Shown here: positions 19,811 to 28,264 of the stretch, in pieces
Position numbering within the stretch: the first letter of the stretch is position 1
How the letters are laid out: the number at the start of each line of letters is the position of its first letter
Position numbers and translations under genes: made by a program
From: an uncultured Ruminococcus sp.
GTDB lineage: Bacteria; Bacillota; Clostridia; Oscillospirales; Acutalibacteraceae
Length of the DNA stretch: 35,367 nucleotides
Assembly: GCA_902803805.1 (NCBI GenBank)
Contig: CADCRH010000127.1
Span: 1-35,367, forward strand
Direction: 5' to 3'
The notes under the pieces: generated by a model
What the model was told of the DNA's origin: nothing
What the model saw: the letters and a program-made list of their open reading frames with translations, nothing else
The model's database searches: none

Positions 19811-20992
19811 ATGAAAATAAACAAGAATTTCGATAATCTTGTGCCGAATTATCTTTTTGCCGAGATTGCAAAAAGAGTTAACGATTATCAGGCAGCAAAT
19901 CCCGATAAGGACATCATTCGTCTTGGTATCGGAGATGTTACGCTTCCGCTTGCTCCCGTTGTTGTTGAAGCAATGAAAAAGGGTGCCGATGACCTCGCAA
20001 AAAAGGAAACGTTTAAAGGCTATCCCGACTATGAGGGTTATGCTTTTGTCAGAAAGGCAATTTCCGATTATTACAAATCTTTCGGTGTTGATGTAGCGGC
20101 TGACGAAATTCTGATTTCCGACGGTGCAAAATCCGACTGCGGCAATATCGGTGACATTTTTGATAAGGATAATGTTGTTTTGGTAACAGACCCCGTTTAC
20201 CCTGTTTATGTTGATTCAAACATTATGGCAGGCAGAAAAATTCTGTACGCAAACAGCACAAAGAAAAACAACTTCACTGCTATGCCCGATGAAAGTGTTC
20301 ACGCAGATATTATTTATCTCTGTTCTCCTAACAATCCAACGGGTGCAGCTTATACCGCAGAGCAGCTCAAAGCGTGGGTCGACTATGCGGTCAAGAACGA
20401 TGCTGTGATTCTTTATGACTGTGCTTATGAGGCTTTTATTACCGAGGATGTTCCGCGCAGCATTTTTGCCATTGAGGGTGCCAGAAACTGTGCCATTGAG
20501 TTCTGCTCGCTTTCAAAGACAGCAGGCTTTACGGGTACACGCTGCGGCTATACCGTCATTCCGAAAGAACTGGAGCGCGACGGACACAATCTCTATAAAA
20601 CGTGGTATCGCCGTCAGGCTACAAAGTTCAACGGTGTTTCGTGGCCTGTACAGTGTGCGGCTGCGGCTGTCTTTTCCGAGGAAGGACAGAAGCAGATCAA
20701 GGTGAACCTTGAATACTACAAAGAAAACGCAAGAATCATTGCGTCGGCACTTGATGAACTGGGCATTTACTACACAGGCGGTAAGAACTCCCCGTACATC
20801 TGGTTGGAGTGCCCGAACGGTCTGAAGTCGTGGGAGTTCTTTGACCTTCTTTTGAATGAAGCAAACGTTGTCGGTACGCCGGGTGCAGGCTTCGGTGAAA
20901 ACGGCGAGGGCTTCTTCCGTCTTACTTCTTTCGGTGACAGGGATAAAACCATTGAAGCCGTTGAGAGAATTAAGAAGCTTCTTGCAAAATAA
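19811..20992 (+). CDS. dapL: LL-diaminopimelate aminotransferase
   Basis: This 393-residue PLP-dependent fold-type I aminotransferase converts tetrahydrodipicolinate directly to LL-DAP, using glutamate, and so bypasses the succinylase or acetylase steps. Visible motifs are IIRLGIGDVTLPLAP near the N-terminus, the substrate segment KKETFKGYPDYEGY, IYLCSPNNPTGAAYT, the PLP lysine in FCSLSKTAGFTGTRCGY and the C-terminal arginine in GFFRLTSFGDRD. AAAGGAG precedes the ATG. The product LL-DAP is the substrate of the DapF domain encoded just upstream in the CarB fusion, so both last steps toward meso-DAP are in this region, although under separate promoters. Confidence 0.96.
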   Translation: MKINKNFDNLVPNYLFAEIAKRVNDYQAANPDKDIIRLGIGDVTLPLAPVVVEAMKKGADDLAKKETFKGYPDYEGYAFVRKAISDYYKSFGVDVAADEILISDGAKSDCGNIGDIFDKDNVVLVTDPVYPVYVDSNIMAGRKILYANSTKKNNFTAMPDESVHADIIYLCSPNNPTGAAYTAEQLKAWVDYAVKNDAVILYDCAYEAFITEDVPRSIFAIEGARNCAIEFCSLSKTAGFTGTRCGYTVIPKELERDGHNLYKTWYRRQATKFNGVSWPVQCAAAAVFSEEGQKQIKVNLEYYKENARIIASALDELGIYYTGGKNSPYIWLECPNGLKSWEFFDLLLNEANVVGTPGAGFGENGEGFFRLTSFGDRDKTIEAVERIKKLLAK

Positions 20993-21007
20993 AAATAGGC
21001 GTTATTT

Positions 21008-21040
21008 GAAAGTCCGAATTGATTTCGGGCTTTCTTTTTA
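21008..21040 (+). terminator. Terminator after dapL
   Basis: GAAAGTCCGAA (21008-21018) pairs with TTTCGGGCTTTC (21023-21034, one wobble), followed by TTTTTA. Confidence 0.8.
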
Positions 21041-21093
21041 CTGTGTGTTTAGCGATGATTTGTTGATACAATAGATAAAGGAGAATGAAAAAT

Positions 21094-21573
21094 ATGTCTG
21101 TAACGGTAAGACTTGCAAAGCGTGAGGAACTGGAACGAGTCAATCAACTGCGAAAAATGGTCAATGATGTCCATACCGGCAGCAGACCGGATATTTTCAG
21201 AAAAGATTTTTGCGATGAACTGAGGGAGCATATTTATGAGAAATTTGACAATGAAAGTTCAGATGTGATCGTTGCAGTAAAAGATGGAGTAATTGATGGT
21301 TTTGCAGTCGTTGATTATGTGCATAAGCCACAGACACTGTATAGCAATGCACGAAGCTATTACAATGTTGTTGAATTCGGCGTTGACGAAAATTACAGAC
21401 GACAGGGCATCGCAACAAAGCTGATGGAGTTTATGAAAGCCGATGCTGCGGCAAAGGATTTTGACAGAATCGAGCTTGATATGTGGGAGTTTAACGAGGG
21501 TGCCTTGAAATTTTACGAGAGTGTGGGCTTCAAAACCTATCGAAGATATATGGAGATGGATTTGCAGCAGTGA
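21094..21573 (+). CDS. GNAT family N-acetyltransferase
   Basis: This 159-residue protein transfers acetyl groups from acetyl-CoA to an amine of unknown identity. The acetyl-CoA pyrophosphate loop is RRQGIA (about residues 112-117) after the strand YYNVVEFGVDENY. The C-terminal FNEGALKFYESVGFKTYRRY is the typical GNAT ending. I chose ATG 21094 because AAAGGAG (21077-21083) lies 10 nt upstream; an ATG at 21085 is only 1-2 nt from that site. No partner gene suggests a substrate. It is probably a single-gene unit. Confidence 0.9.
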   Translation: MSVTVRLAKREELERVNQLRKMVNDVHTGSRPDIFRKDFCDELREHIYEKFDNESSDVIVAVKDGVIDGFAVVDYVHKPQTLYSNARSYYNVVEFGVDENYRRQGIATKLMEFMKADAAAKDFDRIELDMWEFNEGALKFYESVGFKTYRRYMEMDLQQ

Positions 21574-21690
21574 AACGGTCTGTATCAAATAACAAACAAT
21601 TGAATAAGTCATCATAAAAACAAAAACTTCAAAGCGCTGCGCAGATTTATGAAAACAACAAAGTTAAGCCAAGAGGAATGATTAATTTTA

Positions 21691-21720
21691 TTGACATTCA
21701 GGGGGAGATGAATATATAAT
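21691..21720 (+). promoter_or_regulatory. Promoter of Nudix-hemW group
   Basis: TTGACA (21691-21696), an 18-bp spacer and TATAAT (21715-21720), 30 nt before the Nudix ATG. The rest of the gap after the GNAT gene (21574-21690) holds no supported gene. Confidence 0.8.
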
Positions 21721-21750
21721 TGTATTGTAAATTGTTTTGGGGGAACAGAT

Positions 21751-22311
21751 ATGAAACTTTTTGAAAAAACAATTCATTCAAAGGAAATATTTGACGGAAA
21801 AGTCATTCACGTGATCCACGATAAGGTGGAACTGGAGGACGGCAGTACTTCTATGCGTGAAGTGGTTGAGCATCCGGGCGGTGTCTGTGTTGCTGCGCTG
21901 ACAGAAAATGATGAGCTGATTTTTGTCAGACAGTTCCGTTATCCGTATAAGGAGGTTTTGTTGGAGCTGCCTGCCGGTAAACTCGAAAAGGGGCAGAATC
22001 CTCTTGAAAACGGCAAGCGTGAGCTTCTGGAAGAAACAGGCGCGGTGGGAAAGGAATATATGACACTTGGAAAACTTTATCCCAGTCCGGGCTACTGCGG
22101 TGAGATCATTCATCTGTATTTCTGCAAGATCGACCGATATGAGCAGCAAAAGTTGGATGAGGGAGAGTTTCTGAATGTTGAAAAAATTCCGCTGAAAAAG
22201 GCGGTTGAAATGGTGCTGAACAACGAAATTCCCGACGCAAAAACGCAAACCGCCGTTTTGAAAACGGCAATGCTTTTCGATAAGCTGGAAGGCAGCGGAG
22301 AAATAAAATGA
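21751..22311 (+). CDS. Nudix hydrolase (ADP-ribose pyrophosphatase type)
   Basis: This 186-residue cytoplasmic hydrolase probably cleaves ADP-ribose or related nucleoside diphosphates. The N-terminal ADPRP-like segment includes REVVEHPGGVCVAAL and FVRQFRYPYKEVLLELPAGK. The Nudix box spans residues 76-98 and ends RELLEETGA. The first Glu of the consensus box is Gln82 (GKLEKGQ), while the REXXEE metal-binding core is intact. A promoter lies 30 nt upstream and GGGGGA serves as ribosome site. The stop overlaps the next ATG (ATGA), so it is coupled to a small membrane protein gene and then hemW. Confidence 0.92.
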   Translation: MKLFEKTIHSKEIFDGKVIHVIHDKVELEDGSTSMREVVEHPGGVCVAALTENDELIFVRQFRYPYKEVLLELPAGKLEKGQNPLENGKRELLEETGAVGKEYMTLGKLYPSPGYCGEIIHLYFCKIDRYEQQKLDEGEFLNVEKIPLKKAVEMVLNNEIPDAKTQTAVLKTAMLFDKLEGSGEIK

Positions 22312-22658
22312 TAAATCCGATCGTTATAATTATTACAGCGGCACTTTTTGTGTCGGTGCTTGTCATAAGTATCATTAACAAGCCGAAAAAGCCAATTGTT
22401 ACGGCTGTTTTGATTATCATTCTTATGGCATATGTTTCCGCAACATTTTTGCTTGACAATTCCCTCTCAACCATTAATACGGAAAGCAGCTTTGACGGTC
22501 TGGTGAATTTCATCGTTATGAATGATAACCCTAGCTATGAAGATATTGAATCATCGTTTAAGATATTTATGATATTTGATATTTCGCTGATTGCGGCTTC
22601 GCTTTTATCATTGTTTGCCGAGATTATGATTATTCTCAGAAAGGATTCCAAGCGATAA
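22308..22658 (+). CDS. Small three-TM membrane protein of unknown function
   Basis: I do not recognise this 116-residue protein. Three hydrophobic segments are visible: about residues 4-22 (VIIITAALFVSVLVISI), 33-50 (VLIIILMAYVSATFLL) and 88-109 (MIFDISLIAASLLSLFAEI). A polar loop with acidic residues lies between the second and third. It overlaps the Nudix stop by 4 bp, and hemW starts 2 bp after its stop, so it is expressed as the middle gene of a three-gene unit. Tight coupling and the regular membrane pattern argue that it is real. Confidence 0.75.
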   Translation: MINPIVIIITAALFVSVLVISIINKPKKPIVTAVLIIILMAYVSATFLLDNSLSTINTESSFDGLVNFIVMNDNPSYEDIESSFKIFMIFDISLIAASLLSLFAEIMIILRKDSKR

Positions 22659-22659
22659 T

Positions 22660-23757
22660 ATGAATCATCCGACAGGTCTGTATCTGCATATTCCGTTTTG
22701 TGCGGGAAAATGTCCGTACTGTGATTTTTACTCCGTCAATGCCGATGAAAGAAGTATCGATCGATATGTTAATGCTTTATGCAAAAGCATTGAGCATTAC
22801 GGCACAATGCTGAACCGGAAAGCCGACACTGTGTATTTCGGAGGCGGTACACCAAGCCTGATAGGGGCAAAGCGGCTGTCGGCGGTCAAAGCTGCGGCGG
22901 AAGAATTTTTCGGTTTTGACAATGCGGAAATAACGGTGGAAGTCAATCCATCAAAGCAGGATTTTGACTTTGAACTGCTGCATAAAAACGGTTTTAACCG
23001 TATATCGATCGGTTTACAGTCGGCAAATGATAATGAACTTCACTTGCTTAGCAGACAACACGACATCAGACAAGCCGACCGCTGTATTACATCAGCACAG
23101 GCAGCAGGATTTGACAATATTTCGCTTGACCTGATGATAGCCACTCCACAGCAGACAAAGGACAGTTTAATGCGTTCGATAGAATTTTGTGCCGAACATA
23201 ATGTCCAGCATATTTCTGCCTATTTGCTGAAAGTGGAGGAGGGTACTCCGTATTGTCAAATACGTTCGTCACTGAATCTTCCGAATGACGATGAACAGGC
23301 AGAGATGTATCTGTTTGCTTGTGAGAAGCTCACAGAATACGGCTTTCATCAGTATGAGATCTCCAATTTTTCAAAACCGGGCTTTGAAAGCCGGCATAAT
23401 TTAAAATATTGGCACGACGAAGAATATCTCGGACTCGGACCCTCAGCACATTCGTTTGTCAACGGCAAAAGATTTTATTATGAACGTTCCTTTGACGCTT
23501 TTTATTCCGGTAAAACCGTTGATGACGGAACAGGCGGCGATACAGAGGAATGGATATTGCTTGGTCTGAGGCTTTCCGAGGGCATTCAAAACAGCCGTTT
23601 CAAAGAACGCTTTCATACCGATATTCCGAAAAAATATTTTGAACGTGCGAAATCCTTGGAAAAAATCGGTCTGGTAACAGTGAGTAACGAGCATATTTCA
23701 CTGACGGAAAAAGGCCTTCTTGTTTCCAATGCCGTGATTGCCCAAATTCTTGACTGA
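22660..23757 (+). CDS. hemW: Radical SAM heme chaperone HemW
   Basis: This 365-residue protein belongs to the oxygen-independent coproporphyrinogen oxidase-like family, now regarded as heme-delivery proteins (HemW). The 4Fe-4S cluster motif Cys14-x3-Cys18-x2-Cys21 is present, followed at once by Asp-Phe and without the extra Cys of true HemN, which favours HemW. Other motifs are VYFGGGTPSLI, ITVEVNPSKQDFD, RISIGLQSANDNELHLLSR and the C-terminal HemN_C region (LGLRLSEGI). The ATG is 2 bp after the upstream stop, with a weak ribosome site, so translation is probably coupled. It commonly lies near lepA in Firmicutes, but lepA is not in this window. Confidence 0.93.
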   Translation: MNHPTGLYLHIPFCAGKCPYCDFYSVNADERSIDRYVNALCKSIEHYGTMLNRKADTVYFGGGTPSLIGAKRLSAVKAAAEEFFGFDNAEITVEVNPSKQDFDFELLHKNGFNRISIGLQSANDNELHLLSRQHDIRQADRCITSAQAAGFDNISLDLMIATPQQTKDSLMRSIEFCAEHNVQHISAYLLKVEEGTPYCQIRSSLNLPNDDEQAEMYLFACEKLTEYGFHQYEISNFSKPGFESRHNLKYWHDEEYLGLGPSAHSFVNGKRFYYERSFDAFYSGKTVDDGTGGDTEEWILLGLRLSEGIQNSRFKERFHTDIPKKYFERAKSLEKIGLVTVSNEHISLTEKGLLVSNAVIAQILD

Positions 23758-23798
23758 TATATCAAAAAACTTATTTTTGTAAGAAAAAAGAGATTTCC

Positions 23799-23851
23799 TT
23801 AATGTGCTATGCCCTCCGCCTGTTGAAAAGGCAGAGGGCATAGCACATTAA
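23799..23851. repeat. Long near-perfect hairpin after hemW
   Basis: An 18-bp perfect outer stem (23799-23816 with 23834-23851), a C/A mismatch and a 4-bp inner stem (23818-23821 with 23829-23832) leave a 7-nt loop. No U-tract follows directly on either strand; on the minus strand TTTTTT comes 8-9 nt after. It may be the hemW terminator or 3' stabiliser, or a small palindromic element. The following 200 nt (23857-24065) hold only short AT-rich frames without ribosome sites, plus the ylmH promoter. Confidence 0.7.
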
Positions 23852-24005
23852 AGAGAAAAATTATGAAAAAGAGTTGTAAACTAAATGATAACTCTATACT
23901 AACCAATATTTTTTAAGTGAATATGAAGAATTTAAAAATTTTGGTGAATATTTGTTTGCGAAATAATGTACAAAAGATTGAAATTCTTTAAGATAACTTT
24001 TGCTG

Positions 24006-24034
24006 TTTAAAATACGGAATGAATATGATATACT
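24006..24034 (+). promoter_or_regulatory. Possible promoter of ylmH
   Basis: TTTAAA (24006-24011), a 17-bp spacer and TATACT (24029-24034), 31 nt before the ATG. The -35 is weak. Confidence 0.45.
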
Positions 24035-24065
24035 GAAAGCAATCAAACAGTTAGGAAGGAATCAA

Positions 24066-24833
24066 ATGGATTTTACTGCAAAATATACGTTGAATGATGA
24101 CGAAAAGATAGTGATAAGAAAAATAAACGACCTTCTGCGAAAAAGCGAAAAAACATATTCTGCGCTTTATTCGGGATTTCTTACCCCTGCCGAACAAACC
24201 TTGATTTCACACGTTGATGAGTTTTTCGGCTCTATCAGCTTTACAGGCGGCTATGATGACGCGGAACGCCGACTTTGCCGTGTTTGTACGGAGGAGTATG
24301 CAGAGGACAACGGCGCCCCGATCGTGCTTTATTCGGCAGAGCCGACAGACAGCAGTGCCATTATCTCTCACCGTGATGTTCTCGGTTCTCTGATGGGTCT
24401 GGGGATCAAGCGTGAAACAATCGGCGATATTCTTGTTAAAAATTCTCGAAGCTTTCAGTTTTTCTGTCATACTTCCGTTGCGGAATTTGTGGAACTGAAC
24501 CTGAAAAAAATCGGTCATTACCGTATTTTTCCGAAACGCTCGGAGCTGTCCGAAATTGTCGGACCCGAACGGGCTGCTGTCAGTATTAATGTCAGCGCAA
24601 TGCGGCTTGACTGCATATGTGCGGAGTGCTTCGGACTGTCGCGCACAAAGGCGGCGGAATGTATCAAAAAGGGTGCAGTTTCCGTCAACTGGCTTGTCTG
24701 CGATGATCCTTCCAAAGAAATGAAAAGCGGCGACAAAATTTCAATGCGCGGCAAAGGCAAAGTTGAAATCTCCGACATTGGCGGCAAGAGCAAAAAAGGC
24801 AGATTGTTTGTCAATATTTTAAAATATGTATAA
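24066..24833 (+). CDS. ylmH: YlmH-type S4-domain RNA-binding protein
   Basis: This 255-residue protein matches YlmH. The N-terminal domain includes LTPAEQTLISHVDEFFG and the conserved glycine-rich segment HRDVLGSLMGLGIKRETIGD. A C-terminal S4 RNA-binding domain runs from about residue 178 (RLDCICAECFGLSRTKAAEC) to 240. YlmH lies beside divIVA and sepF in many Firmicutes and has been linked to ribosome-associated quality control, but those neighbours are absent here. ATG 24066 is chosen because AGGAAGGA lies 5-6 nt upstream; the frame extends back to 24000 without a ribosome site. Confidence 0.9.
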   Translation: MDFTAKYTLNDDEKIVIRKINDLLRKSEKTYSALYSGFLTPAEQTLISHVDEFFGSISFTGGYDDAERRLCRVCTEEYAEDNGAPIVLYSAEPTDSSAIISHRDVLGSLMGLGIKRETIGDILVKNSRSFQFFCHTSVAEFVELNLKKIGHYRIFPKRSELSEIVGPERAAVSINVSAMRLDCICAECFGLSRTKAAECIKKGAVSVNWLVCDDPSKEMKSGDKISMRGKGKVEISDIGGKSKKGRLFVNILKYV

Positions 24834-24851
24834 AAATAAAAAAGATTCAAA

Positions 24852-24880
24852 TTGTCAAAAGCGGCAGCAGATGTTATAAT
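24852..24880 (+). promoter_or_regulatory. Promoter of DUF951-prfA group
   Basis: TTGTCA (24852-24857), a 17-bp spacer and TATAAT (24875-24880), 36 nt before the DUF951 ATG. Confidence 0.8.
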
Positions 24881-24916
24881 AGGCTTGACCATTCAATGAT
24901 TGGGAGGAAATGATGG

Positions 24917-25120
24917 ATGGATATTCGTATAGGTGATATAATAGAAATGAAAAAGCCCCATCCCTGCGGAAGCAATAATAAACGGTTCAGTGTTTTGCGT
25001 GTGGGGATGGATTTTAAAATCCGCTGTATTTCCTGCGGTCACGAACTGATGCTTCCCCGTGTGAGAGCAGAAAAAAATATAAGAAAAGTGATACGTGAGG
25101 AATCAGGTAACGAACTTTAG
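24917..25120 (+). CDS. DUF951 family protein (small zinc-binding-like)
   Basis: This 67-residue protein matches DUF951, a short family widespread in Firmicutes with unknown function. The signature is the N-terminal IGDIIEMKKPHPCGSN followed by IRCISCGHELMLPR. Cysteines 17, 37 and 40 with His15 or His42 could bind a metal ion, and the fold is SH3/KOW-like by family. The start is ATG 24917 with GGGAGG 9 nt upstream; two other ATGs overlap out of frame. It precedes prfA by about 40 nt and is probably co-transcribed with it. Confidence 0.9.
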   Translation: MDIRIGDIIEMKKPHPCGSNNKRFSVLRVGMDFKIRCISCGHELMLPRVRAEKNIRKVIREESGNEL

Positions 25121-25162
25121 CCAATCATCCTTTTTGAGATCAGTATAAAAGGAGAATTTTTT

Positions 25163-26230
25163 ATGTTTGAAAAGGTTGAAATTTTTGCCGAACGCTATGA
25201 GGAGCTTTCGGCAAAACTGTGTGACCCTGTAGTTACCTCATCACCCGAACGCTATACCGAAACAATGAAGGAATATAAGGCGGTTGAGCCTGTGGCGCTG
25301 AAATATAAGGAGTATCAGCAGGCTCTCGCTGACGAGAAAGATACTAAGGAACTTTTGGAGGAAAGCGGCTCGGACAAAGAGCTGACACAAATGCTGACAG
25401 AAGAGTTGGCGGCGCTTCGCGGAACGATCGAAAGACTGACATCGGAGCTGAAAATCCTTCTTTTGCCGAAAGACCCGAATGATGAAAGAAATGTCATTGT
25501 TGAGATCCGCGGCGGTGCAGGCGGCGAAGAAGCAGCACTGTTTGCGGCGGTGCTTTATCGAATGTACAGTATGTATGCGGTGAAGCGCGGTTATAAAACG
25601 GAAATCATCAACACAAATGAAACCGAACTCGGAGGTTATAAGGAAATCAGCTTTATGGTGACGGGTGCGGGTGCTTATTCCCGTTTAAAATACGAAAGCG
25701 GGGTTCACAGAGTTCAGCGTGTTCCCGAAACCGAAACGCAGGGAAGAATACATACCTCGACCGTTACGGTGGCGGTTCTGCCCGAAGCGGAGGACGTAGA
25801 AGTTGATCTGAATCCGGCAGACCTGAAAATCGATACTTACCGCTCCAGCGGTGCAGGCGGTCAGCATATCAACAAAACCGAGTCCGCCATTCGTATCACG
25901 CATCTTCCTACAGGTCTGGTCGTTGAATGTCAGGATGAACGAAGCCAGTACAAAAATAAGGATAAAGCGATGAAGGTACTGAAATCACGGCTTTTGGAAG
26001 CAGAGCGCGAACGCCAACACAATGAGGTTGCAAAAGAACGTTCAATGCAGGTCGGCACAGGCGACAGGAGCGAACGTATCAGAACTTATAATTATCCGCA
26101 GGGCAGAGTGACCGACCATAGAATCGGCTTGACTCTGTATAAAATTGACGATATACTGAACGGCAATATTGATGAGATCATCGATGCGATCATTACTGCC
26201 GAGCGTTCGGCACAGCTTGAGAACGGGTGA
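25163..26230 (+). CDS. prfA: Peptide chain release factor 1
   Basis: This 355-residue class I release factor reads UAA and UAG stop codons and triggers peptide release on the ribosome. The catalytic GGQ is at residues 232-234 ([15 protein letters not shown]), where the glutamine is normally methylated by PrmC. The codon-reading domain lies around residues 110-200 ([20 protein letters not shown]). The C-terminal region [20 protein letters not shown] is typical of RF1 rather than RF2. No programmed frameshift is present, as expected for RF1. AAAGGAG precedes the ATG. prmC is not adjacent here. The next gene starts 9 bp downstream. Confidence 0.96.
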   Translation: MFEKVEIFAERYEELSAKLCDPVVTSSPERYTETMKEYKAVEPVALKYKEYQQALADEKDTKELLEESGSDKELTQMLTEELAALRGTIERLTSELKILLLPKDPNDERNVIVEIRGGAGGEEAALFAAVLYRMYSMYAVKRGYKTEIINTNETELGGYKEISFMVTGAGAYSRLKYESGVHRVQRVPETETQGRIHTSTVTVAVLPEAEDVEVDLNPADLKIDTYRSSGAGGQHINKTESAIRITHLPTGLVVECQDERSQYKNKDKAMKVLKSRLLEAERERQHNEVAKERSMQVGTGDRSERIRTYNYPQGRVTDHRIGLTLYKIDDILNGNIDEIIDAIITAERSAQLENG

Positions 26231-26239
26231 GGAGCGATT

Positions 26240-27241
26240 ATGATATTCAAAAGTAGTTTTTTATCAATCACAAAATGGGAAATTGCAAAAATCATTATGG
26301 CAGTACTTTCGGCATTAGTTTGTTGCTATACTTTAAAAATTGCCGTCGGAATTTTAAGTGATACAAACGATAATCTGAAATATGATATTGTTACCAATTA
26401 TGACGGCATTATACAGAATGAAAAAATCAGCGGTACCATTAATGATTTGCCCATATGTTTTACGATAGGCACACATAATTTTTATGCCATTAAGACTGAC
26501 AGCGGAAAATATCTGGCATTTTCGCCTACTAACGGTTACGATCCGGCAGCATTTGAGGACCAGTATATACGTTATACAAGTAATCGGAATTATTACCGAC
26601 TGGAATATAATGCAACGGTTGCGAAGATGGATGATAATGTTTACAGAAATGTGTTCCGTATGGTTTTGTTGAAATGTGGAGAAGATTTCGATTATGATTC
26701 GTATTTTGATGGGGAGGGAGGACTTCTTCCGTTCAACGAGATGAAAAATACGGACTATGCAAGAATCAACAATATGATTCTACCTTATATGATCGAAGTG
26801 GAGGACAGCGTTCAGAAGCCGGGTGTTCAGGCAACGTTTGCTTTTTTCGGAACGGCGCTTTTCTTTTTTGCCGTGACGATATTGCTGTTAAGAAAAACCC
26901 TGGTGAAGCTGACAAAGGTTCTTCTTTATCATCTCGGTCTTTATCGGGTGGAAGTGAAAACCGAGCCTGATGAGCCTCTGGATGACGGAAAATTTACAGA
27001 CCACTTTAATGAGGAAAATTATTTCTTTGACGACAAAATCAATGAACGTCCTTATGTCAGAAGTATGCCGGAGGACGCTCCGAAATACGAAGCCGACGAT
27101 TTTTATACTGGAGAAGTAAGCGAAAGCGGATTTTTCTATGTCGGTACGGAATCGGAAAATAAACTCAGTTTTGATGAGAAAAAAGAGGGCGGCAGTAATG
27201 ACGAAAATGACGATGAAAGCTATCGTCATCTGAGATATTAA
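26240..27241 (+). CDS. Two-TM membrane protein of unknown function
   Basis: The protein has 333 residues. One transmembrane helix lies near the N-terminus (about 16-38, AKIIMAVLSALVCCYTLKIAV) and a second near 197-217 (ATFAFFGTALFFFAVTILLL). The region between them (about 45-190) would be outside the cell and is Tyr/Asn-rich. A long acidic cytoplasmic tail follows (from about 235), with many Asp, Glu and Tyr, probably disordered. I do not recognise it with confidence; it may belong to a DUF family limited to Ruminococcus-like genomes. It sits 9 bp after prfA with GAGGAG as ribosome site, and tsaC follows within 15 bp, so it is in the prfA-tsaC-coaE group. Confidence 0.8.
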   Translation: MIFKSSFLSITKWEIAKIIMAVLSALVCCYTLKIAVGILSDTNDNLKYDIVTNYDGIIQNEKISGTINDLPICFTIGTHNFYAIKTDSGKYLAFSPTNGYDPAAFEDQYIRYTSNRNYYRLEYNATVAKMDDNVYRNVFRMVLLKCGEDFDYDSYFDGEGGLLPFNEMKNTDYARINNMILPYMIEVEDSVQKPGVQATFAFFGTALFFFAVTILLLRKTLVKLTKVLLYHLGLYRVEVKTEPDEPLDDGKFTDHFNEENYFFDDKINERPYVRSMPEDAPKYEADDFYTGEVSESGFFYVGTESENKLSFDEKKEGGSNDENDDESYRHLRY

Positions 27242-27256
27242 AAGGAAATGATGAAG

Positions 27257-28264
27257 ATGAAAACAGTAATGCTTACAGCGGAACAGACGGACGAAGCCGC
27301 CGCAATTATCAGAAACGGTGGTCTGGTCGCCGTTCCTACCGAAACGGTTTACGGACTTGCCGCTGACGCACTCAACGGAAAAGCCGTTGCAAAAATCTTT
27401 CAAGCGAAAGGCAGACCGATGGATAATCCGCTGATCGTCCATATTGCGGAACTGTCGCAGATCGATATGCTGGTGTCGGAGTTCCCCGAAAAGGCAAGAA
27501 TTCTTGCCGAAAAATTCTGGGGAGGACCGCTTACCGTGATATTGCCGAAATCCGATCAGGTACCTGTCGAGGTGAGCGGAGGACTGGATACAGTAGCAGT
27601 CAGAATGCCGTCCAATCCCATTGCCCGTGAAGTTATATTGAAATCCTCGCCGCTTGCTGCACCGTCAGCGAATCTTTCGGGAAGCCCCAGTCCCACCAAT
27701 GCCAAACACGTATTTGACGATATGAACGGCAGGATCGATGCCATTATTGACGGCGGTGAAAGTGATGTAGGTGTGGAATCCACTGTTATTTCTCTTGCGG
27801 TAAATCCGCCCCGACTGTTAAGACCGGGAGGAATTACTGTGGAACAGCTCAGAGAAGCGATAGGAGAGGTAGTCATAGACGACGCAGTGATCAATCCGCT
27901 GAGATCGGGTGAAAAAGCTGCCAGTCCCGGTATGAAGTATAAACATTATTCTCCGAAAGCCAATGTGATTCTTCTGAAAGGAAATGGCGATCTGTTTCTC
28001 CGATATGTCAACAGCCACAGCGGAGAGAATACCGCAGTTTTGAGCTATGAGGAGGAAAACGGAAAAATTCTTTGTGAATGTATTAATATCGGACGCTCGG
28101 ACGACTACAAAACGCAGGCAAGAAGATTGTTTACCTCTCTCCGCAAAGCGGACGAGGGAGGATTTCAGACTGTATATGCGCATTGTCCCGAAAAACAGGG
28201 TGTGGGGCTTGCGCTGTATAACAGAATGATTCGTGCGGCAGGCTTTGAGGTGATAGAACTTTGA
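27257..28264 (+). CDS. tsaC: L-threonylcarbamoyladenylate synthase (Sua5/TsaC type)
   Basis: This enzyme of 335 residues makes threonylcarbamoyl-AMP from threonine, bicarbonate and ATP, the first step of the essential t6A modification of ANN-decoding tRNAs. The YrdC domain (1-190) has VAVPTETVYGLAADA, IFQAKGRPMDNPLIVHI and SPLAAPSANLSGSPSPT. A C-terminal Sua5 domain (about 205-335) makes it the longer Sua5 form, with SPGMKYKHYSPKA at the linker. Three in-frame ATGs lie close together; 27257 has the best distance (10 nt) from AAAGGA, and 27248 and 27251 are alternatives. It overlaps coaE by 4 bp. Confidence 0.93.
   Translation: MKTVMLTAEQTDEAAAIIRNGGLVAVPTETVYGLAADALNGKAVAKIFQAKGRPMDNPLIVHIAELSQIDMLVSEFPEKARILAEKFWGGPLTVILPKSDQVPVEVSGGLDTVAVRMPSNPIAREVILKSSPLAAPSANLSGSPSPTNAKHVFDDMNGRIDAIIDGGESDVGVESTVISLAVNPPRLLRPGGITVEQLREAIGEVVIDDAVINPLRSGEKAASPGMKYKHYSPKANVILLKGNGDLFLRYVNSHSGENTAVLSYEEENGKILCECINIGRSDDYKTQARRLFTSLRKADEGGFQTVYAHCPEKQGVGLALYNRMIRAAGFEVIEL

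Noticed and set aside
19632..19814. 60-codon frame between pyrG and dapL
   Set aside because: It runs through the pyrG terminator and the dapL promoter and has no ribosome site.
21613..21700. Short open stretch after the GNAT gene resembling a protein end
   Set aside because: No start codon or ribosome site; stops flank it and it overlaps the Nudix promoter.
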